DNA of 36,813 nt from JTS-RE37 sp041744575 (lineage in GTDB: Bacteria; Bacteroidota; Bacteroidia; Flavobacteriales; Flavobacteriaceae). The stretch covers positions 1 to 36,813 of the forward strand of contig JBGTKP010000044.1 in assembly GCA_041744575.1 (NCBI GenBank), written 5' to 3'. Positions 5,804 through 15,145 of the stretch are shown in pieces. Made by a program: the position numbers and the translations under genes. The stretch's first letter is position 1, and every line of letters starts with the position of its first letter. The notes beneath the pieces are model-generated. The model did no database searches. It saw only the letters and a program-made list of their open reading frames with translations, and was not told where the DNA came from.

Positions 5804-7103
5804 AACTCTGATTATGAATCAAGTCTACACCATTCTGCTTTGCCTGTTTGCTGCCCTGACAGCCGTTCAGACCCAGTCGCAGGAGTTTTCTGCCTCCCTG
5901 GTTGAATCATCTCCCGAGAGCGTTGGCCTCTCTCCGGAGCGGCTTGCCCGGATAGATGCCATGCTTCAAAAATCGATTAGGGATGGGGAGGTTCCCGGAA
6001 TTGTAGCCCTCATTGCAAAAAACGGCAAAATAGTTTTTCACCATGCCTACGGAATGGCGGATAATCCTTCCGGGAAACCCATGAAGAAAGATGCTATTTT
6101 TCGCATTGCCTCCCAAACAAAAGCGATCACTGCCACTGCAGTGATGATGTTATGGGAAGAAGGCAGGTTTCAGCTGGACGATCCCATTTCAAAATTCATA
6201 CCCGAATTCGCAGAGGCACAACTTCTCGACGCATTTAACGAATCAGACAGCAGTTATACCACAAAGGCTGCCGAAAAAGAGATCACCATACGACATTTGC
6301 TGACCCATACCTCAGGCCTAGGCTATGGGGTGATCGACGGAGATGAAAAATTCAAGAAAATATATCACAAGGCTGGTATTACGGACCTCTTTACCACCCA
6401 GGAAATACGAATTGGAGAAAGTGTAAAAAAACTGGCAAAACTCCCATTGCACCATGAGCCCGGAGCAGAGTTTACCTATAGTGAAGGCCTAGACGTGCTG
6501 GGCTATTTTATTGAGGTTATTTCCGGCGTTCCTTTCGATAAATTCCTGAAAACACGAATTTTTGATCCTCTTGGGATGAAGGATACCTGGTTCTATCTGC
6601 CGGAGGAAAAATCCGAAAGGCTGGTTTCCATACAACAGAAAACGGGGGGCGAATGGACAAAATATCCGGCCACTTTCTACGATCCTGACTATCCTGTCAA
6701 AGGAGCCAGAACCTTCTTTTCAGGAGGTGCCGGCCTGTCAAGTACGGCACAGGATTATGCAGCATTTCTTCAGATGTACCTCAATAATGGGACTTATAAT
6801 GGTGTACGGCTGCTGAGTCCGACCACCGTTCAAAGTATCATGTCCAATCAGTTAGGAATGATCTGGGCCGATGAGCCAAGAGATTATGGCCTTGCCTTTG
6901 GTGTGGTCAATGAAAAAGGTCAGGGCATGGGCGGCCAGGGCAGTCAGGGAACCTTTGATTGGGGTGGATATTTTAACACCCAGTATTTCGCGGCTCCGGA
7001 GGAACAGATCATCGGCTTATTATTTAAACAGGTCCAGGGCGAAGTAAATGACCAGACCGGATGGAAATTCCGTCAGATGGTCTTTGCCGCCGTAGAAAAG
7101 TGA
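5787..7103 (+). CDS. Secreted beta-lactamase-like serine hydrolase
   Basis: Family of class C beta-lactamases, DD-peptidases and esterases. With the ATG at 5787 the N-terminus is MEVKIKTLI then a hydrophobic core (YTILLCLFAALTAV), a good signal peptide; the ATG at 5817 or its neighbours would lose the basic n-region. The nucleophile motif SxxK is S109-QTK-112 in FRIASQTKA. The second motif, normally YxN, reads TYSEGLDVLGY, with Glu at the Asn position. The third motif region reads FDWGGYFNT rather than H/KTG. Such changes occur in esterase-type members, so a peptidase or esterase role is more likely than antibiotic hydrolysis. It overlaps the M28 gene by 17 bp and precedes the PmoA-family gene by 24 bp. 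Confidence 0.9.
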   Translation: MEVKIKTLIMNQVYTILLCLFAALTAVQTQSQEFSASLVESSPESVGLSPERLARIDAMLQKSIRDGEVPGIVALIAKNGKIVFHHAYGMADNPSGKPMKKDAIFRIASQTKAITATAVMMLWEEGRFQLDDPISKFIPEFAEAQLLDAFNESDSSYTTKAAEKEITIRHLLTHTSGLGYGVIDGDEKFKKIYHKAGITDLFTTQEIRIGESVKKLAKLPLHHEPGAEFTYSEGLDVLGYFIEVISGVPFDKFLKTRIFDPLGMKDTWFYLPEEKSERLVSIQQKTGGEWTKYPATFYDPDYPVKGARTFFSGGAGLSSTAQDYAAFLQMYLNNGTYNGVRLLSPTTVQSIMSNQLGMIWADEPRDYGLAFGVVNEKGQGMGGQGSQGTFDWGGYFNTQYFAAPEEQIIGLLFKQVQGEVNDQTGWKFRQMVFAAVEK

Positions 7104-7127
7104 TCTCTGATCACTGAATCTTAATTT

Positions 7128-8057
7128 ATGAAAGGTTTCGTATTCCTGTTTTTTATCGCCCTGTGTCCGATACCCGGAAATGGACAGGACATGGCACGGG
7201 AGGAAGATGAACATGGCTTCCTGGTTCGGGAAGGACAAAAGAAAATCCTCTATTACCGGCGCGCAACCAATTCTCTGAATGGCCGGTATCCGAGGGCCCA
7301 TTATATACATCCGCTTTACGGGATGGATGGAATGATCCTCACTGAGGATTTTCCTGAGGACCACCTGCACCACCGAGGTATCTTCTGGGCCTGGCATCAG
7401 GTTTTGATCAATAATACTCAGGTGGGTGATGCCTGGGAGTGCAGGGATATCACATGGAATGTGATAAAGGTATCCCATCATGAGATAAAGAACGGCGGCT
7501 TGCAGCTGATGATGGATACGATGTGGAAATCTCCCAATTGGAAGGATGGCCAAGGCCGGGAAATCCCATTTTTAAAAGAATCGACCACCATATCCATCTT
7601 TCCTGCCCGTGATCGTTACCGGGTCATCCTCTTTGAAAGCAGCTATCTGGCCCAGGTAGGTGGCTTGTCTTTGGGCGGCTCCAGTGATGAAAAGGGTTAT
7701 GGCGGTTTCTCGGTCCGTATGAAATTACCGGAAGATATCAGATTTTCTTCGGACGGGGTCGAGGTGATCCCGGCAACGGCGGCGCTGTCGGCCGGGCTTT
7801 ACATGGATATCTCGGGAAGCCTGGCGGCCAACAACAGGGAGGCGGGATTGGTCCTGATGTCATTCCCCGACAGAACAAAAAAATCGGAACAATGGATCCT
7901 GCGATCGGTGGGCAGTATGCAGAATGTACCTTTTCCGGGACGGGAACCGCTGGCCATTTCCGAAAAAGCTCCCTTAAAATTAAAATATGGTCTTATCGTT
8001 TACAAAGGTTCCCTGTCTCAGAATAAGATTGACAACATTTATAAACGGTGCAAATAA
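7128..8057 (+). CDS. PmoA-family (DUF6807) secreted protein
   Basis: 309 aa with a signal peptide (GFVFLFFIALCPIPGNGQ). The diagnostic segment HPLYGMDGMILTEDFPEDH, followed by LHHRGIFWAWHQ (around residues 62-92), is typical of the DUF6807 family, named PmoA after a weak link to methane monooxygenase. Members are found mainly with carbohydrate and hydrolase genes in Bacteroidota and Planctomycetota; the biochemical role is not established. Further His-rich positions (KVSHHEIKN) could bind a metal. It follows the serine hydrolase gene by 24 bp and is probably cotranscribed. Confidence 0.85.
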   Translation: MKGFVFLFFIALCPIPGNGQDMAREEDEHGFLVREGQKKILYYRRATNSLNGRYPRAHYIHPLYGMDGMILTEDFPEDHLHHRGIFWAWHQVLINNTQVGDAWECRDITWNVIKVSHHEIKNGGLQLMMDTMWKSPNWKDGQGREIPFLKESTTISIFPARDRYRVILFESSYLAQVGGLSLGGSSDEKGYGGFSVRMKLPEDIRFSSDGVEVIPATAALSAGLYMDISGSLAANNREAGLVLMSFPDRTKKSEQWILRSVGSMQNVPFPGREPLAISEKAPLKLKYGLIVYKGSLSQNKIDNIYKRCK

Positions 8058-8134
8058 AATGCAATGACAACTTATTATTTGTATCCTCCCGCGCAAACAC
8101 GAATTATAAATTATTTATACCTATTAAACACACT

Positions 8135-11100
8135 ATGAAATTCATTCAGTTGCTATGTATCGGATTACTTTTTATTTCCTGGAACGCATCCTCACAAAAG
8201 CGCAATAAAAAATCAACGGAACCGACCTTGGTGGTTCAGGACTCCACTTTTCACGGACTGAAGTGGCGCAATATAGGGCCCTTCAGGGGAGGGCGCAGCG
8301 TTACATCGACCGGGGTGATAGGTCAGCCAATGACCTACTACATGGGAACTACAGGTGGAGGGATCTGGAAAACCACGGATGATGGGATTACCTGGAAAAA
8401 CTGCTCCGATACTTTCATTAAAACAGGCACTGTGGGTGACCTTGCCGTCTCGGAACAGGATCCGAATCTCGTCATTGCAGGGATGGGAGAACACGCGGCC
8501 CGTGGGGTAATGACTTCCATGGGTGACGGGGTATATAAATCCACAGATGCAGGGAAAAGCTGGAAACATATGGGCCTCGATAATACCAGGCATATTTCCG
8601 ATGTCATTATTCATCCAACCCGGCCGGACATCATTTATGTGGCTGCTCAGGGAGCCCAGTACGGCCCTTCAGAGGAAAGAGGTATCTACAGGTCGTTAAA
8701 TGGGGGTCAGAGCTGGGAGAAGATCCTTTTTGTCAATAATACTACAGGAGCCTCCTCCCTGTCCATGGATATGAAAAACCCTTTGATTTTATATGCATCC
8801 ATGTGGGAACACCGGCGCTTTCCATGGACCATAGAATCCGGAGGACCTCATTCTGGCCTTTATAAATCGACCGACGGAGGTGATACCTGGGAAAAACTTA
8901 AGGAAGGTTTACCCGAAGCATTCGGAAAATCAGGGATTTCAGTCTCCCGCGCAAATCCGGAACGTGTCTATGCCGTCATTGAGGCAGAGGGCGAGAAAGG
9001 TGGGGTATATCGCTCGGATGACGCCGGTAAAAAATGGACATTAATAAACAAGGAACGTATCAATATCAGCCGATCCTGGTACTATATGGAAATTTTCGCC
9101 GATCCCCAGGATGAAAATGTCGTTTACGTTCTTAATGCACCCATGACCCGATCCATTGACGGGGGGAAGAGCTTTCAGCCGCTTGCTGTACCTCATGGTG
9201 ACAATCATGATTTGTGGATTCATCCCTTTGATAATGACATCATGATCAATTCCAACGACGGAGGAGCCAACATCTCCAACAATGGCGGCGCTTCATGGAG
9301 TACGCAGGAAAATCAGCCCACCACCCAGTTTTACAGGGTGATCACAGACCATGAGGTCCCTTATAACATCTATGCCGGACAGCAGGACAACTCATCGATC
9401 GCCATTGCAAGCCGCACAAACAAACAGGGGATCGACTGGAAAGATTGGTATTCCGTTGCGGGTTGCGAAAGCGCCTACCTGGCTTTCGACCCGGACCATC
9501 CTGAAACGGTTTACGGTGGATGCTACCAGGGTATCATCGAACGGTGGGACCGCACCACACGGGAAACCAAGCAACTCAAGCAATACCCCGAACTTGCACT
9601 CGGGAATGCCCCTGAAAACTTTAAATACCGGTTCAACTGGAATGCGCCTATCATCAGCTCTCCCCATAACAGAAAAGTGATCTATCACGCTGGTAACGTC
9701 GTGTTTAAGACGAGCGACGGTGGGATTCATTGGGAAGTGATCAGCCCGGACCTGACCAGAAACGACAAGACCCACCAGGGTCCCGGGGGCGGGCCTTATA
9801 CCAATGAGGCTGCCGGGGGTGAGAACTACAACACGCTGATGTACCTGGTCGAATCTCCGCATGAGGAAGGGGTGCTATGGGCCGGTAGTGACGATGGTCT
9901 CATTCACCTGACAAGGGATGGAGGTGAAAACTGGGATAATGTAACACCGCCGGATCTCGAGGAAGGCATTGTCAACAGTATAGAGGTATCTCCCCATGAC
10001 CCTGCAACGGCTTATGCAGTGGTCATGCGTTATAAGTTCATGGATCTTCAGTCCTACATCTACCGAACTGGAGATTATGGGAAAACGTGGACAAGAATTG
10101 TAAATGGTATTGATGGTTCACAAACCTTTGCCAGAGCAGTCAGAGAAGATCCGGTACGAAAAGGCCTTTTATATGCAGGCACCGAAACGGGCCTCTATAT
10201 CTCCTTTGACCAGGGGCAAAACTGGCAGTCTTTCCAGCTGAACCTGCCTTTGGTACCCATCAATGATCTGATCATCCACGACAATGACCTGGTGGTGGCA
10301 ACGGCTGGACGTTCCTTCTGGATCCTGGACGATCTTGGAGTGCTCCAGCAAGGTCTTTCCCCGAAGCAACCTGTAGCCCTCTACAAACCCAAGGACACCT
10401 ATCGGTTATTTGGAGGACGTCCCGATGAACCCGTTACGGGATTGGGTGAAAACCCCAGCGAAGGAATCACCATGGACTATTATCTGGACAAGGATGCAGA
10501 TAGTCTGGACCTGAAACTTCAGGTGCTCTCAAACGGCAAATTGTTGAGAACCTATACCAATAAAGTTGAAAAAGACTTTAAATCCTGGCCAGGTGGTCCT
10601 GGGAAACCCAAGGCCCTTCCTTCTAAAAAAGGATATAACCGTTTTACCTGGGATTTCAGGAAGGAATCTATCCCTCCTGTAAAAAATGTCTTTGTCTATG
10701 GGAACTACGATGGGTCGAGGGTCGGACCCGGTACTTACCAGTTGCGCATGACCCTTGACGGGATCACTTCGGAAAGCGAAGTCACACTTCTTCCCAATCC
10801 CTCTTTTGACGCAACCCCGGAGGCCTACAAGCAACAAATGGAGGTACTTGACAGGATAGAATCCACCCTGAGCAACATTCACGAAGCGGTTACTGAAATG
10901 CGCTCGGCAAAAACACAACTTGAAAATTACGCAAATCTGTTAAAAAACAGGGAAAAGGCCGATTCCCTGCTGTCTAAGGGCAAATCCCTCATCACCAGAA
11001 TAGATACCTGGGAAAAAAAGCTCATTCAACCTCAGCAGAAGACGTTTCAGGATGTCATCAACCACAACAACCAACTGAATGCGGAATTGATGAACCTGAA

Positions 11101-11281
11101 GGAGTATGTGGATTCCGCAATGCCCACTGTAACAGAAGGTGCCTCCAAAAGGCTAACGGATCTGCTGGAAGTTTGGGAGGGTTTCCGAAAAGAGCGGGAT
11201 GCCATTGTGGACACAGAAATGTTGGCTTACAATGCATTGTTTAAAGAAATGGGTATTCAGGCAATCATCCTTCAGGAATAG
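8135..11281 (+). CDS. Large secreted sortilin/VPS10-like BNR-repeat protein
   Basis: The frame is open from 8048, but the ATG at 8135 gives a clear signal peptide (MKFIQLLCIGLLFISWNASSQ), so the mature protein is about 1,027 aa. It contains repeated beta-propeller blades with the BNR/Asp-box pattern S-x-D-x-G-x-T-W (KTTDDGITWKN, KSTDAGKSWKH, RSLNGGQSWEK, KSTDGGDTWEK, RSDDAGKKWTL, YRTGDYGKTWT). The opening WRNIGPFRGGR is typical of the flavobacterial group annotated as VPS10-domain or glycosyl hydrolase. The last 150 residues are a coiled coil. Similar propellers occur in GH74 xyloglucanases, but the catalytic residues could not be confirmed here, so a substrate is not assigned. Confidence 0.88.
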   Translation: MKFIQLLCIGLLFISWNASSQKRNKKSTEPTLVVQDSTFHGLKWRNIGPFRGGRSVTSTGVIGQPMTYYMGTTGGGIWKTTDDGITWKNCSDTFIKTGTVGDLAVSEQDPNLVIAGMGEHAARGVMTSMGDGVYKSTDAGKSWKHMGLDNTRHISDVIIHPTRPDIIYVAAQGAQYGPSEERGIYRSLNGGQSWEKILFVNNTTGASSLSMDMKNPLILYASMWEHRRFPWTIESGGPHSGLYKSTDGGDTWEKLKEGLPEAFGKSGISVSRANPERVYAVIEAEGEKGGVYRSDDAGKKWTLINKERINISRSWYYMEIFADPQDENVVYVLNAPMTRSIDGGKSFQPLAVPHGDNHDLWIHPFDNDIMINSNDGGANISNNGGASWSTQENQPTTQFYRVITDHEVPYNIYAGQQDNSSIAIASRTNKQGIDWKDWYSVAGCESAYLAFDPDHPETVYGGCYQGIIERWDRTTRETKQLKQYPELALGNAPENFKYRFNWNAPIISSPHNRKVIYHAGNVVFKTSDGGIHWEVISPDLTRNDKTHQGPGGGPYTNEAAGGENYNTLMYLVESPHEEGVLWAGSDDGLIHLTRDGGENWDNVTPPDLEEGIVNSIEVSPHDPATAYAVVMRYKFMDLQSYIYRTGDYGKTWTRIVNGIDGSQTFARAVREDPVRKGLLYAGTETGLYISFDQGQNWQSFQLNLPLVPINDLIIHDNDLVVATAGRSFWILDDLGVLQQGLSPKQPVALYKPKDTYRLFGGRPDEPVTGLGENPSEGITMDYYLDKDADSLDLKLQVLSNGKLLRTYTNKVEKDFKSWPGGPGKPKALPSKKGYNRFTWDFRKESIPPVKNVFVYGNYDGSRVGPGTYQLRMTLDGITSESEVTLLPNPSFDATPEAYKQQMEVLDRIESTLSNIHEAVTEMRSAKTQLENYANLLKNREKADSLLSKGKSLITRIDTWEKKLIQPQQKTFQDVINHNNQLNAELMNLKEYVDSAMPTVTEGASKRLTDLLEVWEGFRKERDAIVDTEMLAYNALFKEMGIQAIILQE

Positions 11282-11377
11282 CCAGTATTCCCGGACTGTG
11301 TCCGAGACCGCTGAGGCAGGGTTGCGGTCAGGGAGGAGTGCGAATAATTTTTATCTTTTACTTTCAAATCAAGGTTT

Positions 11378-11866
11378 ATGAAAATGATCTGTCTCCTTTG
11401 GTTTTTATTGCCCGCTGTAAGCATGGCGCAACACACCCTAAAACTTTCTGCAGGGGAAGATCCGCCTCCGGCCGTTCTGCAGCAGATGGAATGGATACAG
11501 GGCTCTTGGAAAGGAGAGGCATTCGGAGGGATCACGGAGGAGGTTTGGTCCCCGCCGGCTGGCGATTCGATGATGTTTGTCTTTAAATTGACAGAAAATG
11601 ACAAGGTGAAATTCTATGAGTTTGGCCATATCATGCAAGTGGGTGAAAGCCTGACCCTACAACTGAAACATTTTGACGCCGACCTCGGCGGCTGGGAGGA
11701 AAAGGACGAAACAATCGATTTCAGGTTGGTGAAATTAGAGGAGAATCATGCCTATTTTGAAGACCTTACCTTTGAAAGGGTATCGGATACCGAAATGAAT
11801 GTCTATGTGGTCATAGGGGAGAATGGCAGTGAGGGAGAAGTGACTTTTAACTATAAAAGGCAGTGA
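11378..11866 (+). CDS. DUF6265 family secreted protein
   Basis: 162 aa, signal peptide MKMICLLWFLLPAVSMAQ. The core WIQGSWKGEAFGGITEEVW followed by SPPAGDSMM (about residues 39-66) is the conserved opening of DUF6265, and the later repeats of beta strands suggest a small lipocalin-like barrel. Members are exported proteins of unknown function. It starts about 100 bp after the sortilin-like gene and is followed 1 bp later by the zinc-ribbon gene. Confidence 0.85.
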   Translation: MKMICLLWFLLPAVSMAQHTLKLSAGEDPPPAVLQQMEWIQGSWKGEAFGGITEEVWSPPAGDSMMFVFKLTENDKVKFYEFGHIMQVGESLTLQLKHFDADLGGWEEKDETIDFRLVKLEENHAYFEDLTFERVSDTEMNVYVVIGENGSEGEVTFNYKRQ

Positions 11867-11867
11867 T

Positions 11868-12221
11868 TTGAAGGAACGCAATTGTTTGGAATGTGGAACC
11901 GCAATAAAGGGACGGATCGATAAGAAATTCTGCTCGGACTACTGCCGGAATGCCTACAACAACCAGCTGAATAAGGATAGTAAAAATCTGGTCAGGAATA
12001 TCAACAACCGGCTTCGGAGGAATTACCGCATTCTCGATGAATTTGAATTACGGGATGGCAAAACGAGAACCACCAAGACAAGGTTACTGGACAAAGGATT
12101 CGACTTTGATCACATTACCAGTCTGTACACCACCAAAAAAGGAACGACCTACTTTTTTGTATATGACCTTGGCTACCTCCCGCTGGAAAATGATTATTTT
12201 ATGATTGTAAAACGGGAATAA
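11868..12221 (+). CDS. Small zinc-ribbon protein of unknown function, 117 aa
   Basis: Begins with a treble Cys pattern C-x2-C...C-x3-C (CLECGTAI, then KFCSDYCRNAYN, residues 5-29), a zinc ribbon often found at the start of small Bacteroidota proteins, followed by a basic helical segment (NLVRNINNRLRRNYRILDEF) and a beta-rich C-terminus. The only workable start in this frame is TTG at 11868, one base after the DUF6265 stop, because a later start would delete the first CxxC. This indicates coupling to the upstream gene. Nucleic-acid binding is plausible from zinc plus basic helix, but unproven. Confidence 0.75.
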   Translation: MKERNCLECGTAIKGRIDKKFCSDYCRNAYNNQLNKDSKNLVRNINNRLRRNYRILDEFELRDGKTRTTKTRLLDKGFDFDHITSLYTTKKGTTYFFVYDLGYLPLENDYFMIVKRE

Positions 12222-12274
12222 ATCAAGCACGACAGATGCTTGGTCCATAGCGCTTCAGGAAACTATCTAAGGGA

Positions 12275-12745
12275 TTATTTCCAGTTGTGACCAGACAATT
12301 TAAGTGCAGCGATGACGATATCCTTTCTGCTGATCTGTCCGACAAGGATGCCGTTTTCCATCACAGGAAGCCTCCTCCTGTTATGTTTGTCAAAAACGCA
12401 GGCAGCATCAAAAATGCTCATATCATGAGGGATGGTCTCAACTTCCTTGGTCATGAATCTTTCTACGCTTTTATCCAGAATTGGTTGGTTAAAATAACGG
12501 CTTTCCGAGATTTGCTTCATGCAATCGGCTTCTGATATAATTCCCACAAGGAAACCATTATCATCCAATACCGGTCCTCCCGAGATATGATTTTTTGCAA
12601 AGGATTCCATCACTTCAAGGATGGATTGGTCAGGGCTGAACGTTGTCAATTTACGGGTCATGTAGTCTGCTACCAGAATGGGCGCATTGTACTCCTTTTT
12701 ATGATCCACCTTCACCCTGCGTCCCTGAAAACTCTTAATTCCCAT
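12275..12745 (-). CDS. CBS-domain pair protein
   Basis: 156 aa comprising little more than two CBS motifs: residues about 25-80 (VADYMTRKLTTFSPDQSILE ending in GIISEADCM) and about 90-150 (VERFMTKEVETIPHDMSIFD ending in GQISRKDIV). The pair forms a Bateman module that usually binds adenosine ligands and senses energy state. There is no attached enzymatic or transport domain, so it would act by partner binding. It is convergent with the zinc-ribbon gene, and nothing nearby names a partner. Confidence 0.9.
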   Translation of the reverse strand: MGIKSFQGRRVKVDHKKEYNAPILVADYMTRKLTTFSPDQSILEVMESFAKNHISGGPVLDDNGFLVGIISEADCMKQISESRYFNQPILDKSVERFMTKEVETIPHDMSIFDAACVFDKHNRRRLPVMENGILVGQISRKDIVIAALKLSGHNWK

Positions 12746-12862
12746 ACAGTTGCGCGTTAGGTTGTTAATAAATTTAAGGAAATTTTGCCAATTTCTTAAA
12801 TAAAATCGATTAAATGTTCCATACCCTTAGAATTTTATACATTTATCCGCGAACCCCTTCCT

Positions 12863-15145
12863 ATGAAAAAATCGACAGACATCCTATCTGTAATCCTATT
12901 ATTGCTGGCCATATACTGGGTATTTAAAAGCCTGATGCCGGGATACATTCGGGGAGAACCAGTGGCGGACAATGTATTTTCCACTGACAGGGCCTTAACT
13001 CATGTAAAAAAAATTTCCGAGACGCCCCATGGCGTTGGCTTTGACGGACATAAGGCGGTACGCGAATACATTGTCGGGGAACTTGAAAAATTGGGGCTGG
13101 AAACACAGCTTCAGCAAGGGTATACGGCTGGGGACTGGGCCAATTACAGCGAGGCCATAAACATCCTTGCAAGGATAGAGGGGACGGGCAACGGGAAAGC
13201 GTTGCTGCTGCTGTCCCACTATGACAGCAGTCCGCATTCTTCTCTGGGGGCCAGTGACGCAGGAAGCGGGGTGGCCACCATCCTGGAAGGGATACGCGCC
13301 TTTCTTTCGGCAGGCAAAACCCCTGTGAATGATATCATCATCCTGCTGACAGACGCGGAGGAACTGGGATTAAATGGTGCCGATTTATTTGTCAATCAAC
13401 ACCCGTGGGCGAAGGAAGTCGGACTGGCACTGAATTTTGAAGCCAGGGGAAGCGGAGGCCCGGGGTACATGCTTATCGAAACGAATCAGGGAAATGCCCG
13501 TCTCATAAGGGAATTTACAGCTGCCAACCTGAAGTATCCTGTTGCGAATTCCCTGGCATACAGTATTTATAAAATGCTGCCCAACGACACCGATCTCACT
13601 GTTTTCAGGGAAGATGCGGACATTGAAGGGTTCAATTTTGCTTTTATCGATGACCATTTTGACTATCACACGGTAAAGGATAATTATGAACGTCTTGACC
13701 GTCCTACCCTGGCCCACCAGGGGAGCTATCTGATGCCCCTGCTAAAACATTTCAGTGAGGTAAGTCTGGATGATTTAAAAAGTTCCGAGGATGATATATA
13801 CTTTAATATGCCATTTTTTCGGCTTGTGTCCTATCCTTTTACCTGGATCTGGCCCCTTTATTTCTTGGCCCTTGCCATATTTATTGTGCTCTTGATTGCA
13901 GGATTTAAAAGAAAGACGCTTCTCCTGGCTGAAGTTGCCAAAAGTTTCCTGCCTTTGCTTACCATCCTGCTGATCAACGGGTTACTGGGTTATTTCAGCT
14001 GGCCATTCTTAAAATGGCTTTATCCGCAATACCAGGATATCCTTCAGGGCTTTACCTACAACGGCCACGCCTACATCGCAGGCTTTACCGCCCTGTCAAC
14101 CGCGGTGTGTTTCTGGACGTATCAGAGTTTCCGGAGGATGAACACCCAACACCTGCTTGTGGCCGCTATCGCCTTTTGGTTACTGGTCTGTGGCGCCACC
14201 TCCGCCTATCTTCCCGGAGCTGCATTCATTCTGATCCCGGTCTACAGCCTTTTGGCGGCATTGATGATCTACCTCTACCAACCCGAGCCAAACCGGTATC
14301 TTATGGTCTTCCTTGCCCTGCCGGCCCTTTGGATATTTGCGCCTTTGATCCAGATGTTTCCTGTTGGCCTGGGCTTGAAAATGATGATTGCAGCTACCCT
14401 GGTAACCACCATGGTATTCATTTTACTCCTGCCTTTATTCGGTCCTTTCAGAAAAAAGTCGACTTGGGGCTATATCAATTTTCTTTTATTTGTCATTTGT
14501 ATGGTTTCAGCGCATTTCAATGCTGATTTCTCCACGAACCGCGCAAAACCGACCAGTCTGATCTACCTGCTTGATGCCGACACCAAGCTTGCATATTGGG
14601 CCACCTATGAACATGTGCTTTCCGCCTGGACGGAGCCATATTTGAAAACTGAAGGAAGTAGCCAGGCACCTGTCCCTGAAACAGCCCTCACCAGCAAGTA
14701 CGGTACAAGATTTACAAAGATAGTCCCGGCACCATTGAAGCAGATCCCTGCCCCGGAATTATTTAAGAGCAGGGATACGGTCATTGGGGCCAACAGATTG
14801 ATTGATCTGGTGATTACGCCAAAGCGGTCTGTGAATCGTCTGGAAATTTTTACAGAGACAATGGCTTTCAGCGAGGTGAGCATTAATCAAATCAGTCTCT
14901 CCCAGGATTATCTTAAAGCCCGGAGGAGTGGAAAACTGCTGACACATTATATCAGCAACAATAAAGAAACCCGTCTGTCCATGGTTATGCCCAGGGAAGA
15001 AGATCTTAAACTGACTTTATTTGAAGCCTCTAATGATCTGTTGGACAACCCGCTTTTTACCGTCCCGCAAAGACCGGACGATGCGATTCCGATGCCATTT
15101 GTCCTGAATGATGCAGTGGTGGTGCGTAGAACAATTCACTTTTGA
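12863..15145 (+). CDS. Membrane-anchored M28 peptidase (ERMP1-like layout)
   Basis: 760 aa. One N-terminal membrane anchor (ILSVILLLLAIYWVFKSL) is followed by an M28 catalytic domain (residues 45-300): HYD at 119-121, GASDAGSG, DAEELG with catalytic Glu, NFEARG, and DYHTVKDN near residue 270, all ligands present. Then come about eight membrane helices (roughly residues 320-560) and a C-terminal soluble domain. The same order occurs in endoplasmic-reticulum metallopeptidase 1 and in bacterial homologues. It presumably cleaves peptides on the periplasmic side. Its TGA overlaps the TTG start of the SDR gene. Confidence 0.9.
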   Translation: MKKSTDILSVILLLLAIYWVFKSLMPGYIRGEPVADNVFSTDRALTHVKKISETPHGVGFDGHKAVREYIVGELEKLGLETQLQQGYTAGDWANYSEAINILARIEGTGNGKALLLLSHYDSSPHSSLGASDAGSGVATILEGIRAFLSAGKTPVNDIIILLTDAEELGLNGADLFVNQHPWAKEVGLALNFEARGSGGPGYMLIETNQGNARLIREFTAANLKYPVANSLAYSIYKMLPNDTDLTVFREDADIEGFNFAFIDDHFDYHTVKDNYERLDRPTLAHQGSYLMPLLKHFSEVSLDDLKSSEDDIYFNMPFFRLVSYPFTWIWPLYFLALAIFIVLLIAGFKRKTLLLAEVAKSFLPLLTILLINGLLGYFSWPFLKWLYPQYQDILQGFTYNGHAYIAGFTALSTAVCFWTYQSFRRMNTQHLLVAAIAFWLLVCGATSAYLPGAAFILIPVYSLLAALMIYLYQPEPNRYLMVFLALPALWIFAPLIQMFPVGLGLKMMIAATLVTTMVFILLLPLFGPFRKKSTWGYINFLLFVICMVSAHFNADFSTNRAKPTSLIYLLDADTKLAYWATYEHVLSAWTEPYLKTEGSSQAPVPETALTSKYGTRFTKIVPAPLKQIPAPELFKSRDTVIGANRLIDLVITPKRSVNRLEIFTETMAFSEVSINQISLSQDYLKARRSGKLLTHYISNNKETRLSMVMPREEDLKLTLFEASNDLLDNPLFTVPQRPDDAIPMPFVLNDAVVVRRTIHF

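Noticed and set aside
5787..7103. Antibiotic-resistance beta-lactamase
   Set aside because: The family is broad; altered second and third motifs and the hydrolase neighbourhood argue for an esterase or peptidase rather than resistance.
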